From Chrysochromulina parva (lineage: Eukaryota > Haptophyta > Prymnesiales > Chrysochromulinaceae): a stretch of 64,000 nucleotides of DNA. The notes under the pieces were generated by a model. It did no database searches, was not told where the DNA came from, and was given only the letters and a program-made list of their open reading frames with translations. Positions 55,762 through 64,000 of the stretch are shown here, in pieces. The stretch is taken from contig PJAB01000010.1 of assembly GCA_002887195.1 (NCBI GenBank), positions 1-64,000 of the forward strand. The letters run 5' to 3'. The position numbers were made by a program, and so were the translations under genes. Position 1 is the stretch's first letter. Each line of letters opens with the position of its first letter.

Positions 55762-57336
55762 TTACCAGTAAGTGGCTAGCCAATCCTTGAAGCTCGTCTG
55801 CGCCAACGTCCTCTCCGCGACGCCGCGCGTGCTCGGCCCAGCTCTGTCTTTCTTAACCGCATCAGGTGCGGCAAAGTCACCAGACGTGGCGGGGGCAAAG
55901 ACCTGCGGATCGAGAATCTTTCCCGGGAAAGAGAACAGGAACTCGAACTGCAGCGGAAACGCGACACGTTCGAGGAAGCCCTGGCATGCACGCGTGATGA
56001 GGGAACGCGGCCCGACGTTGCGTATCCGCGGCGGCCAGACGGAGTCCACGACCGTAGGGTGGTTGTACTGGAAGAGGATCGCGCTCGAGAGGCGCGACAT
56101 GCCTTGGACGGCAGCAGCCCGCACGACGCGGTTGTTGTTGTACTTGGTGAGCGCGAGCGGCACCGCCTCCGGGGTGCCAATGCGACGCAGCTCCTGTCCC
56201 AGTACAAGCGCGTCCTCGATCGCCATGCCGCCGCCCTGCCCGAGGTTGGGCATCATAGGATGCGCCGCGTCGCCGAGCAGGCACACCCGGCCCGAGGCCC
56301 AGCGGAGCTCGGGGATGCGATCATAGAGGTCGCGCTGCTCGACCTCCTCGATGGGTGTGCTATCCAGCAGCTGATGCACCTCCGGGCTCCAGTCGTTGAA
56401 CTGGGTCTCCTTGAGCCAGCGCAACTGATCGCCCGGCGCTAGCGAGAGCGACTTGGGCGGCACGTTGAGAAATGCATACCACTGCACGCGGCCGCCGCCC
56501 ACGTCGACGGAGACGAAGTATTTGCGGCTGCCAAGGTAGACTTTGTAGCCCACCTCTTTGATGTCATCCGGAACGCAGTTGGCGATCGCCGCGAAGCACG
56601 TGTACCCGGACCAGACAGGGTCCTTGGGGTTGGGGTCTAACACGGCGCGCACCTTGGACCATATGCCGTCTGCACCCACGAGCATGTCGGCCTCGTGGCG
56701 CGTGCCATCACTGAGGATACCGATCACGCGGCCGTTGGCGGCGCTGGGCTCATATCCCACGACCTCCGCACCCGTCTGCACGCAGTCGCCGATGGCGCTC
56801 AGCAGAATGTCCTGCAGCTTGGGCCGGTCAATCACGACAGACACATCCTGATTACGCGCCTTGGCCGGCGAGTAGAGGTCAAAGGTGGCGAACCACTCTG
56901 AGCTCAAGCCGTCTTTGAGACCATTCTTACGATCGCCGATCACCGTCGCCTGCGACATGATCTGCTTGTACACGCCCGCATCGATGCGCAACAGAGACTC
57001 AAGGGCATTGCTCGCGATCTGGATGGGACCTCCGAACGGCTTGTAGGTCTCCGTCTTTTCGAAGACGCTAACATCAAAGCCCTGATTCTTGAGCACGAGC
57101 GCCGCGCAGAGTCCACCTATGCCGCCTCCAGCCACCATGACACGCAGAGGCAAAGCTTTGCCTGTCTGCAGCTGTGAAGCCAATGCGGCCGGGCCTGTGG
57201 CGAGCACGCCGCTGCTGCTGATGGTGCTCGGTCCCGTCGTGAGCAGATATGTGGACGGGGTGCGCACGCACGTACGTGCTATCGCTGGCGGTCGCAAGGG
57301 CACCCAAGCCAAGAAGAAAAGGACAGGAAGCATCAT
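55762..57336 (-). CDS. ZEP: Zeaxanthin epoxidase-like FAD monooxygenase
   Basis: A 524-residue single-exon protein. ZEP uses FAD, NADPH and O2 to epoxidise xanthophyll rings in the plastid, in algae as part of the violaxanthin or diadinoxanthin cycle. The leader MMLPVLFFLAWVPLRPPAIA looks like an ER signal peptide, followed by a transit-like stretch, as in secondary plastids. FAD-binding sites: VMVAGGGIGGLCAALVLK (N-terminal dinucleotide fold), ADMLVGADGIWSKVR and the C-terminal GDAAHPMMPNLGQGGGMAIE. The block YTCFAAIANCVPDDIKEVGY, followed by the KYFVSVDVGGGRVQWYAF segment, is diagnostic of ZEP rather than of general monooxygenases. No C-terminal FHA domain as in plants. It lies 59 bp from the divergent TPR gene. 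Confidence 0.88.
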   Translation of the reverse strand: MMLPVLFFLAWVPLRPPAIARTCVRTPSTYLLTTGPSTISSSGVLATGPAALASQLQTGKALPLRVMVAGGGIGGLCAALVLKNQGFDVSVFEKTETYKPFGGPIQIASNALESLLRIDAGVYKQIMSQATVIGDRKNGLKDGLSSEWFATFDLYSPAKARNQDVSVVIDRPKLQDILLSAIGDCVQTGAEVVGYEPSAANGRVIGILSDGTRHEADMLVGADGIWSKVRAVLDPNPKDPVWSGYTCFAAIANCVPDDIKEVGYKVYLGSRKYFVSVDVGGGRVQWYAFLNVPPKSLSLAPGDQLRWLKETQFNDWSPEVHQLLDSTPIEEVEQRDLYDRIPELRWASGRVCLLGDAAHPMMPNLGQGGGMAIEDALVLGQELRRIGTPEAVPLALTKYNNNRVVRAAAVQGMSRLSSAILFQYNHPTVVDSVWPPRIRNVGPRSLITRACQGFLERVAFPLQFEFLFSFPGKILDPQVFAPATSGDFAAPDAVKKDRAGPSTRGVAERTLAQTSFKDWLATYW

Positions 57337-57395
57337 TCTTGCGGAATTTGACGAAGTCCTTCGACGCTTTCGAGTCGCGTCTGTTGGGTTCCAGC

Positions 57396-58451
57396 ATGGC
57401 TCGAGGGCTCGACACCTCTGCTAAAATCGGCTACTGGAAGGAAAAGCTTGAGAAGGTGATCCGTGGCGAGGAGGACCCCGCCATCCCGACCGGCGTGTCA
57501 GACGCGCTGCAGGCCTCCCGGACATCGGTGCTTGCCGAGCCTCTGGTGACTGTGCCTCCAACAGAGCGCGGATTCAAGGAGGGCGTGACTGAGGCGATCG
57601 GAGCGCAGCGCACGGAAGTGAAGGACGCGTTTGGCCGCCGGCGCGATACCGGCAAACCGTGCGAACCTGATGGCAAGGGCAAGGTGCGCCAAACACCGCA
57701 GTTTGACTCGTCCAAGCTGCAGAAGATGGAGGCCGACATGAAGAAGAAATTTGCCGATAAGGTCGCTATGCCGGAGGGCGTTATACGGCCTTCGCGCGTC
57801 GACGAGCACAGCGCACACCACGTGCGCGACTTCTGCCGAGGCAACGAGCTATTCGACAAGCGCGATTTCTACGGTGCTGCGGCCGAATTCGCCGCCGCAG
57901 CGATGGAAGCTCCGCACCTGATCGTGTTTGCGTTGATCAATCGCGGCAACGCGTACAAGGCGCTCGGGCTGAGCGCGGAAGCGATCTCGTGCTACCAGAA
58001 TGCGATGGACGAGGCGCCGCCCGTGAGGTCGCCTGACGGCCGGCTGCTGCACTCGTGTGCGCTCAACAACCTCGGCGCCGCTTGCCAGGACGACGGACGC
58101 ATGGAGCAGGCGCTCCAATACTTTGCGTCCGCGGTGGCGCTCAACCCGCGGTGCAATCTGTCACTAAAAAATCGTGCCAACCTTCATCTCACCCACGCAG
58201 AGGCGCTGCAGCGCAGTGCGAATGTGCCCGCGCTCGTTCCACCACAGCACGAGCTGTCGTACGGCTATTATGGCAAGTCGCTCGAGCAGGACTGGCATCT
58301 GCCCGTCGTCTTCCCCGTGGCCCACGGCGTGCTCGTGCGCCTAGATGCGCGCATCACCTCGCAATTTGAGGAGCCCTCCGATAAACTGGGGCGCAATGTC
58401 AGCTACCACTTCACGACGAACCTGACGCACGCCACGAGTGCGCATGTGTGA
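57396..58451 (+). CDS. TPR-repeat protein, family unknown
   Basis: A 351-residue protein from ATG 57396 (MARGLDTSAKIGYWKEKLEK); the open frame upstream overlaps the ZEP start and looks non-coding. Residues 1-130 are charged and probably helical. Residues about 145-290 hold three or more tetratricopeptide repeats (NELFDKRDFYGAAAEFAAAA, LINRGNAYKALGLSAEAISC, CALNNLGAACQDDGRMEQAL). TPRs scaffold protein complexes. The C-terminal 60 residues (SYGYYGKSLEQDWHLPVVFP) are not TPR and may be a partner-binding domain. Flagellar or chaperone roles are both possible, and I do not recognise an orthologue. The 59-bp divergent gap implies a shared promoter with ZEP. Confidence 0.7.
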   Translation: MARGLDTSAKIGYWKEKLEKVIRGEEDPAIPTGVSDALQASRTSVLAEPLVTVPPTERGFKEGVTEAIGAQRTEVKDAFGRRRDTGKPCEPDGKGKVRQTPQFDSSKLQKMEADMKKKFADKVAMPEGVIRPSRVDEHSAHHVRDFCRGNELFDKRDFYGAAAEFAAAAMEAPHLIVFALINRGNAYKALGLSAEAISCYQNAMDEAPPVRSPDGRLLHSCALNNLGAACQDDGRMEQALQYFASAVALNPRCNLSLKNRANLHLTHAEALQRSANVPALVPPQHELSYGYYGKSLEQDWHLPVVFPVAHGVLVRLDARITSQFEEPSDKLGRNVSYHFTTNLTHATSAHV

Positions 58452-59164
58452 ACGGATTTGCAAGCCCGCAAGCTTCGTCGACTATCAGCAGAGTCGAACG
58501 ATTCTGTGCTAGCCATTCTTTGCGGATTGATGCTGACGAAGCGAGTGGCTTCGCCTATTGGATCTACTACGCGCGTCGTGCCACCGTCCTGCGTCCATCG
58601 CCCAGGACCTTATAGTCCATCGGGCGATGGTGTGGTGTATACCCGCAGCAGCAGGCTGTGCAAGCCCGTGGCGTATCCCCCTGGAAATGGGCGGGACATC
58701 GGCCCGGCCCCGGCTCGGCTCCCGGGTCCAAGTCCACAGAGAGATTGAGAATAGAGGAAGGTGAGAATAGATGAAGGTGAGACTAGAGCCGTGCGGCGCG
58801 CGCGCAATTTGAGTCTGTCCACGGCGCTCGTGTATGTCGGCGCACACAAGACGCCGCGAACAAGTAACGAAAAAAGCAGCGTGAACTTCGCGGCTCGGCC
58901 CGCGGGCCGCGCGACGGCCGACGCACCGCGTAGCCGCACCATCTACGAGCGTGCGCCCGCGACGTGGAGGCTGGAGCCGCTTAACGCGTATCTAGCGCAC
59001 AAGAAGAATACGGGATCGTTCCGTCGCCGCGCCGATGCGGAGACCCCGCCCGGCAGCACGCGCGGTCTTCGCAGCGGCCAGGCGCGAGGTGGCACGGGCT
59101 GACCGGCCCCCTGCAGCTTTCGGGGGCGCGTGCTCCTGTTCTACGACCAGCGCTGGCCCCTCGC
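58452..59164. other. Convergent intergenic region
   Basis: About 710 bases without a recognised gene. AGGTGAGA is repeated near 58760 and 58780. The word CGGGATCGTTCCGT at 59011-59024 also occurs at 48578. Confidence 0.5.
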
Positions 59165-60220
59165 TCAGGAACGCTTCATCATCAGCCGTTTCGTCCAGGA
59201 TGGCATGGAAAACCTGAGAGCGGAACGTGCTTCGGATAGCTCATCGAGCAGCAGTTGCTCATTGGTGCTGCCTGGGGATACGTTGATCGGATCAGCGCGC
59301 ATGTCCTCCTCCACGGCATCCAAGACACGATGAGCGGCTGCGTTGCTCAGCAAGCCGAGCTTAGCAGCCTTGGATGCGGCTGTCGCGTACGTTCGAAAGT
59401 AGCGGAAGGGCACGCCATCGATGTCGTTATCCTGCGCCACCACCGAGAGCACAGAGCACATGGCTCAGATTCAGGGGTGCCACCACAAAGCCTTCGTAGA
59501 CCCGAGTTGCATGGGAATCACCTCTGGGAGCGTCGCCGGCTGCTCATTGCCAGAAACTGCGTGCATGAACACAGCCCGCAGCGCGCGCGGATACTCGCTG
59601 ATGATCATTTCAGCCGCTTCGAGGTCCTTCTCGGAGGAACCATTATCACCAACAAACACCCATCGCAAGTCTGAGTCGCCGCTGCTTGCACGCAAGACCT
59701 TGAAGTTCTCAAATTTTCGCCATCCTTTCCGCTCCTGGCAGATCCACTCCTGCACGCTGCCATAAAGCACGGGCCCGATGCCCCACTCACTCAGCCCAGC
59801 CGCCTCGCCTGCCCGCCGGAAACCCTGACAGATCTTGTCGGATTGTTTGATCTCGAGTGCCCACCGAAACTCACGAGCTCGTGCTGTCAAAACAGCCATC
59901 GGTGCAGGCGGCCGACTGGAGCCCATGGCGTGCGCCGCAAGCTCTGCACCGAAGCGGAACACGCCTGGGTAGCACGCACCCCGCGCGAAAGACGTGTCCA
60001 CGCCACCAAGGGGTATGGTGCCAAGGGCTACGCCGCCAGATGACTTGATGGTGTCGTCAATGTCAGTGATCACCTGGACGCGCCGGCCACGTAACAGAGC
60101 AACTACTGGGCAACTGCATCGCCTACTGGAGCACGGGATGTGCGGGCTGGTAAATGGTTGAAACTGATGCTGCAGCGAGGTAGCATAGGAGAGCAAGAAC
60201 GGAGCGAGGGCGCAGCTCAT
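59165..60220 (-). CDS. App1-type phosphatidate phosphatase domain protein (DUF2183)
   Basis: Two exons, complement(join(59165..59431,59492..60220)), 331 residues. The key motif is VITDIDDTIKSSGG, the DxDxT nucleophile block of HAD-type phosphatases of the App1/lipin LNS2 group. It is followed by YPGVFRFGAELAAHAMG, MAVLTARAREFRW, WRKFENFKVL and LRWVFVGDNGSSEKDLEAAE, then AVFMHAV, the App1 order. Yeast App1 dephosphorylates phosphatidic acid. The N-terminus (MSCALAPFLLSYATSLQ) is hydrophobic and may be a signal or membrane segment. The 60-nt intron is a tentative GC-AG type (donor AAG then GC) joining GSTK to DNDIDGVPFRYFRT; the exact boundary is less certain than others. Confidence 0.75.
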
Positions 60221-60714
60221 CGTCGGGCCGCCGCCGTCACTCTTTTCTCACGCGAGCACGCGCTTGCGAAAGTTCGCGCAGTTTCGAAAGATTGAAACCG
60301 TTCAATCGTTCCGCAGAAACCTGAAACCGCAAAGGCAAAGCTTTTTTGCAGCAGGATGCTCTCCCACGTGTGGACGTTACATGACGTGAGCTCGGTAAGG
60401 GATTGCCTTCCTATAATAACGAGGGCGAGCTCGCAATGGGAATGGCCCTTGCGCGCGCGAGTCCGGGTCGAATGATTATGATACTATACTGAATACTATA
60501 CTACTGAACAACGCCCTACTGCCCTCAGGGACAGCGAACACAATCCTCTACCTCTAGCCTTTACCCTGAGCGCAGTCCGAAGAGGCCTGTTGTGCAGTGC
60601 CGATTGGATTCATGGGAGGAGTAGTGTACGGAGGAGATCGCAGAGCTGGCAACCCATCTCGAACACAAGCCTGGCCTTGCTTGCGTCTCTTGGCATGTTC
60701 GCCCATGCCCTGGT
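60221..60714. other. Intergenic spacer
   Basis: About 490 bases between two minus-strand genes. The promoter of the App1-type gene should lie just right of 60220. The 60470-60520 part has a short repeated ACTATACT word. No coding signal. Confidence 0.45.
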
Positions 60715-62019
60715 TCAGTCCGGATACACGCCGGAGACCTGCAGCGAGTTGAACGCAAAGTTGGTGTCGTGCATGTTCTCGCACACCATGGATGTCATTT
60801 GCACATAGTCGTGACGGACGATGATCCCTGCCCACGCGTTTGCCGACGCCATCAGTTGTGCGACGCGAACAGACAAGGGGGGGCGGGAAAAGTGAACAGG
60901 GCGCTGGGTTTCGATCGGCGTATGCCCGCACGCACAGTTGTACTTTCCATTGTTGGGTATGCGCTGACCACAGTACCGTTGGCGAACTGGGCGAAGGTGC
61001 TGATTGTCGACATACAGGTACTGCAGAGATGTCAGGTTCTGCAGCGATGCGGGCACATCGCCAACCATGGCATTCTCGTAGAGGTCGAGCGTTACCAGAC
61101 TGCGCAAGTTACCCAGTGTTGTGAACTCGGTGAAGTTGCCATTCAGCATGTTGTTTTGCATGCGCAAGTTGCGCAGTGGTGCTATGTTGCCGAGTTCCAG
61201 GGGCAAGGAGCCGGAGAGGCGGTTCTCGAAGAGCGACAGATCATTTAGCATGCCAAGATTGCCAACAGACGGCGGCAACGTTCCAGAGATGTTGTTTTCG
61301 GAGAAGTTCAGGTACCTGAGTGCAGTCATGGCGCCGAGGTCCTCTGGGATCGTGCCCTCAAGGCTCATCCCGTGAGCATAAAAAACCTGCAGGGCCGTGA
61401 GATTCGTCAGCTGTGTTGGTATGGAACCAATCATGCGGTTGAGCCCCACGTTGAGCATCACGAGGTCCGTCAGACGGCCAATTTCAGTGGGCAGCGACCC
61501 AGTGATGTTGTTGCGATGGAGCGTGATCTCCTCAAGCTTGGCGTTGCCGTTGCTGTTAATATTGCCAAGCGTGGTTGGCAACTGCCCTTCGAGCTTGTTG
61601 AAGGATAAGCTGATAATCTCGATGTTTTGGATTTGGCCGATTTCGGCAGGTAGGGAGCCAGAAATTGCATTCAACGACATGTCCAAGTACGTTAGGTTGT
61701 GCAGGTCGCCAATTCCCGTCCAGTTCGTGATTGAGCCCGTAAGGTTGTTATCACGCAGGTTCAGCGCCGTGACACGGCCGAACGCGCAGTCAGCTCCGTC
61801 GCGGTAGAAGTCACAAGGGTCAATGCAGCCAACGCCTCTCCATCTCGTGTTCATGTCACACGGATCTGTTCCACCATCCGGGTCCCAACCTTCGTTGTGC
61901 GTCCAGTATGGGCCACCAAGCAATCGGAATAGCTGGACGAGCGCAGCGCGATCTGCCCTTCTCATCCCTGTATGCACTAGCGGAAGACAACAGACGAGGA
62001 GCAGCCCATGCGCGCGCAT
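60715..62019 (-). CDS. Secreted plant-type LRR protein
   Basis: Two exons, complement(join(60715..60827,60936..62019)), 398 residues. The signal peptide is MRAHGLLLVCCLPLVHTG. A cap region with WTHNEGWDPDGG and CxxW-type pairs resembles plant LRR N-caps (RWRGVGC). Ten or more plant-type LRRs follow, LxxLxxLxLxxNxLxGxIP/LP (for example LEEITLHRNNITGSLPTEIG, ALRYLNFSENNISGTLPPSV). The C-terminal tail (LRPVRQRYCGQRIPNNGKYN, then EYVQM-like and NMHDTNFAFNSLQVSGVYPD) is a conserved ending I know from algal LRR proteins. The 108-nt intron (donor GTGCGT) was identified because it removes 36 out-of-register residues and restores that tail. Function is unknown; probably extracellular recognition or wall structure. 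Confidence 0.85.
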   Translation of the reverse strand: MRAHGLLLVCCLPLVHTGMRRADRAALVQLFRLLGGPYWTHNEGWDPDGGTDPCDMNTRWRGVGCIDPCDFYRDGADCAFGRVTALNLRDNNLTGSITNWTGIGDLHNLTYLDMSLNAISGSLPAEIGQIQNIEIISLSFNKLEGQLPTTLGNINSNGNAKLEEITLHRNNITGSLPTEIGRLTDLVMLNVGLNRMIGSIPTQLTNLTALQVFYAHGMSLEGTIPEDLGAMTALRYLNFSENNISGTLPPSVGNLGMLNDLSLFENRLSGSLPLELGNIAPLRNLRMQNNMLNGNFTEFTTLGNLRSLVTLDLYENAMVGDVPASLQNLTSLQYLYVDNQHLRPVRQRYCGQRIPNNGKYNCACGHTPIETQRPVHFSRPPLSVRVAQLMASANAWAGIIVRHDYVQMTSMVCENMHDTNFAFNSLQVSGVYPD

Positions 62020-62287
62020 GGCCGCGGCGTCGGCGACGGGGCTCTGTGACCGCGTTCTGTGCGCAAGAAATGTGGTTCCGCGTAGTGGTAAGCACGCTTT
62101 GCGCGTTGGTACTCAATCCCCCCAAAGTCAAACCGGACGCGACACAGCAGCCGGCACATACACCGTTACTCTTGAAGTTACTCTGACACCAGTGGCAGTG
62201 ACAGCGCACAGCCGCACGGAGGCATTTTGGACGGTCGCCATGGACTTAAGCCAGCATCGCGAGCACAAAATTTCGGATTAGCGATTA
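62020..62287. promoter_or_regulatory. Promoter region of the LRR gene and 3' region of the TTC13-like gene
   Basis: A 268-bp spacer between two minus-strand genes. No gene and no clear TATA element. Confidence 0.4.
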
Positions 62288-64000
62288 CTAGTAGTAACAT
62301 TTTTCTTGGTCGGGTATGTTGAGCGCGTCGAGCATCTGGCGGTACGTTGCGATGGTGTTAGCCACTGATGGCAGCTCGTCCACTGACTGCTTGCGACGTC
62401 TGCAGATGGGCAACAACCAGGTGCGTGTCGCTGCAATAAAATCGTACGGGGATGGGGTCAAAATAGCTTCCCAATCAAGAGAGATTCCATCAGGTGCCTG
62501 CGAATCCACTTCGAAGCCACAGGCAAGAAGCAGCGCCATGAGGAAAGTCCAACCCACTGCTGCAGAGCCTCTCGTCAAAGGCATGAAATTGTACCAGAAA
62601 AATGTGATGCGTAACACAGCATTGACGAAAGCGTCGTTGGGCGGACCATCACCGCGGGCCGCAAGCAAAGGCACAGCTACGTCGCACACGTGCTCCCACG
62701 CAGCTTGCATTTCGAGGTGGTAGCCGGACCATCGGCTCGGCGTCAGAGGTGTTCGAATGGATACATCGACACCTTCAGGTGGTCGATCTTGCACAGTGAG
62801 ACGAGTGCCCTCGAGCTGACCACTGATGAATCCGCCGCACGGGCTGACCACATAGTCATCCCGTCCTCGTAGCCGCCGGATGTCAAGGCAGTCTTTGGCA
62901 CGCGCAAGCTCTGCCTTCTGCTCGTCGTCCAACAGCCACTGCTGTGCAGCCAGGGCCTTCATTGCACTAAAGACACGAGGATAGTGAGGATAGTAGCGAA
63001 CGGTCTCGTGCTGGCCCTTCAGGATGGGCGTATGCGAGCCAAAGCCCTCTTCGAAGTCACGCCGAGGCATGCCGTCGATCCACCAAACGTTGTCATTGGG
63101 CTCACCCAGCTGTCTCCAGCACACAGCCACGTCGTACGCGCTGCGCCACCCATATGTCTTCGACTTGTCTAGGCCTTGTGCCCACAGGAGGCGAAGCTGC
63201 TGTGCAACGTCCAGCACGGCCAGGCCGGCCTGCCGTTGCAAGCGCAGGTTCTCTACGAAGCCAGCAAGGCGAACCTGCATTAACGTCCCGAATGGCCGCG
63301 CCGCGAGGAGGAGCGAAGTCACATCCCCAGAGCGTGCATCTCCGACAGACGCTCGGGCAGAAGTGCCAAGGGACTTTTTGATCTCGGCTAGGCTCGCCTT
63401 GCTGGCAGCTGCTGACGTGGCGGCCGGAAGTTGCTTGCACATGCCGAGCTTCACTTCCGCTGGTACAAGAGAGCAGATGCGTCGTGCTGAGCGCGGCGCG
63501 TCGAGCTCACAGCAGAGGATTTGCGTGAACACGTACTGGTGATATGCGGGGTGCTGTGGGTCGCGCTCAAGTAGCTGCTCAAACGCTTGCGCTGCTCTCT
63601 CGAAGTCATTGCATGCAGCGTAGGAGATAGCGAGCAGGGCTCGGGCTTCCATGTGGCTCGGTTCGATGCGCACGACCTCGATCAAGTCCTCGATTGCCAT
63701 CGCTGTTCGGCCCACGACATGCCGAAGCAATGCTCGTCGATAATGTGAATGCACGAAGCCTCGCTGCATGTCCACTGCTCGTGAGAAGTGCACTTCGGCC
63801 TGATGAACTTGGCCCAAATCACGGCACGCCTGGCCCAGGTTGATGTAAACCTCTTTGAGCGAAGGATCGAGTTTCAGCGTTTCTTCATATGCCCGGATTG
63901 CCTCCGCGCATCGACCCATAGCAGCGAGAGAAGTGCCGAGCAAATTGAAGATAGCAGTCGACCCTGCCGGGGCAATGTGCAGCAAAGCTTCAAAATCGAG
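62288..64000 (-). CDS. TTC13-like TPR protein, 5' end cut by the window
   Basis: At least 571 residues; the frame stays open to the right edge, so the N-terminus lies outside. The visible N-terminal part has TPRs (NLLGTSLAAMGRCAEAIRAY, YINLGQACRDLGQVHQAEVH, LLAISYAACNDFERAAQAFE). The C-terminal 350 residues match the uncharacterised conserved domain of TTC13: GWRSAYDVAVCWRQLGEPND, VWWIDGMPRRDFEEGFGSHT, SRWSGYHLEMQAAWEHVCDV, and FFWYNFMPLTRGSAAVGW followed by SLDWEAILTPSPYDF. TTC13 has no settled biochemical function. The end is EKCYY* at 62288. No intron detected in the visible part. Confidence 0.8.
   Translation of the reverse strand, partial: LDFEALLHIAPAGSTAIFNLLGTSLAAMGRCAEAIRAYEETLKLDPSLKEVYINLGQACRDLGQVHQAEVHFSRAVDMQRGFVHSHYRRALLRHVVGRTAMAIEDLIEVVRIEPSHMEARALLAISYAACNDFERAAQAFEQLLERDPQHPAYHQYVFTQILCCELDAPRSARRICSLVPAEVKLGMCKQLPAATSAAASKASLAEIKKSLGTSARASVGDARSGDVTSLLLAARPFGTLMQVRLAGFVENLRLQRQAGLAVLDVAQQLRLLWAQGLDKSKTYGWRSAYDVAVCWRQLGEPNDNVWWIDGMPRRDFEEGFGSHTPILKGQHETVRYYPHYPRVFSAMKALAAQQWLLDDEQKAELARAKDCLDIRRLRGRDDYVVSPCGGFISGQLEGTRLTVQDRPPEGVDVSIRTPLTPSRWSGYHLEMQAAWEHVCDVAVPLLAARGDGPPNDAFVNAVLRITFFWYNFMPLTRGSAAVGWTFLMALLLACGFEVDSQAPDGISLDWEAILTPSPYDFIAATRTWLLPICRRRKQSVDELPSVANTIATYRQMLDALNIPDQEKCYY

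Noticed and set aside
1..64000. tRNA, rRNA, CRISPR arrays, intact transposases, giant-virus genes
   Set aside because: None recognised on reading either strand; a tRNA could be missed without a covariance-model search such as tRNAscan-SE.

Overview
This window is nuclear DNA from a GC-rich, intron-poor eukaryotic alga. Evidence for a eukaryote: 5' splice-able GT/GC-AG introns of 60-167 nt, mitochondrial uS10, centrin, IFT-dynein light intermediate chain, a PKA-type kinase, an ARF-like GTPase, and divergently arranged single-gene units with no operons. Evidence for a secondary-plastid alga: a zeaxanthin epoxidase with an ER-type leader, several proteins with signal-peptide-like N-termini, and a sialic-acid synthase homologue. 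The GC content, the GTGCG/GTACG 5' splice sites and the gene set fit a haptophyte best. That assignment is an inference, not proven by any single marker.

Layout, left to right. 1-8 kb: IFT dynein LIC, an F-box-like protein, two proteins without recognised family (one with an IQ motif), mitochondrial uS10. 8-17 kb: an FHA coiled-coil protein, a long KAD-repeat coiled-coil protein with a C1q-like C-terminus, a disordered Pro/Ser-rich protein. 17-21 kb: a SET-domain protein and a fusion of an LCMT-type methyltransferase with a Rieske-oxygenase catalytic domain that has lost its Rieske cluster. 21-31 kb: an EF-hand protein, a polyQ Pumilio protein, a CMR1/WDR76 WD40 protein, a probable plastid membrane protein. 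31-36 kb: enolase with a leader, a GARS-GART purine fusion, sialic-acid synthase. 36-43.5 kb: a secreted VMO1-like plus double-SAM protein, a GT31 glycosyltransferase, a BRC-repeat plus UBZ4 protein (probable RAD51 binder), a Cys-rich/Gly-Tyr membrane protein. 45-51.5 kb: PKA catalytic subunit, METTL9, a DUF3128 protein, an ARF-like GTPase, a GPALPP/DUF3752 protein. 52-54 kb: coiled-coil coding pieces with apparent frameshifts and a remnant of another gene family. 54-64 kb: centrin, zeaxanthin epoxidase, a TPR protein, an App1-type phosphatase, a secreted LRR protein and the 3' part of a TTC13-like protein.

Nine head-to-head gene pairs separated by 59-259 bp dominate the organisation, so shared promoters are likely. 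There is no sign of a metabolic cluster: the genes are mostly unrelated housekeeping, ciliary, plastid and cell-surface functions. Splice models were built by joining reading frames across GT/GC-AG boundaries so that known family sequence is continuous; exon coordinates are given in each entry. No rRNA, tRNA, CRISPR array, intact transposon or viral gene was recognised.
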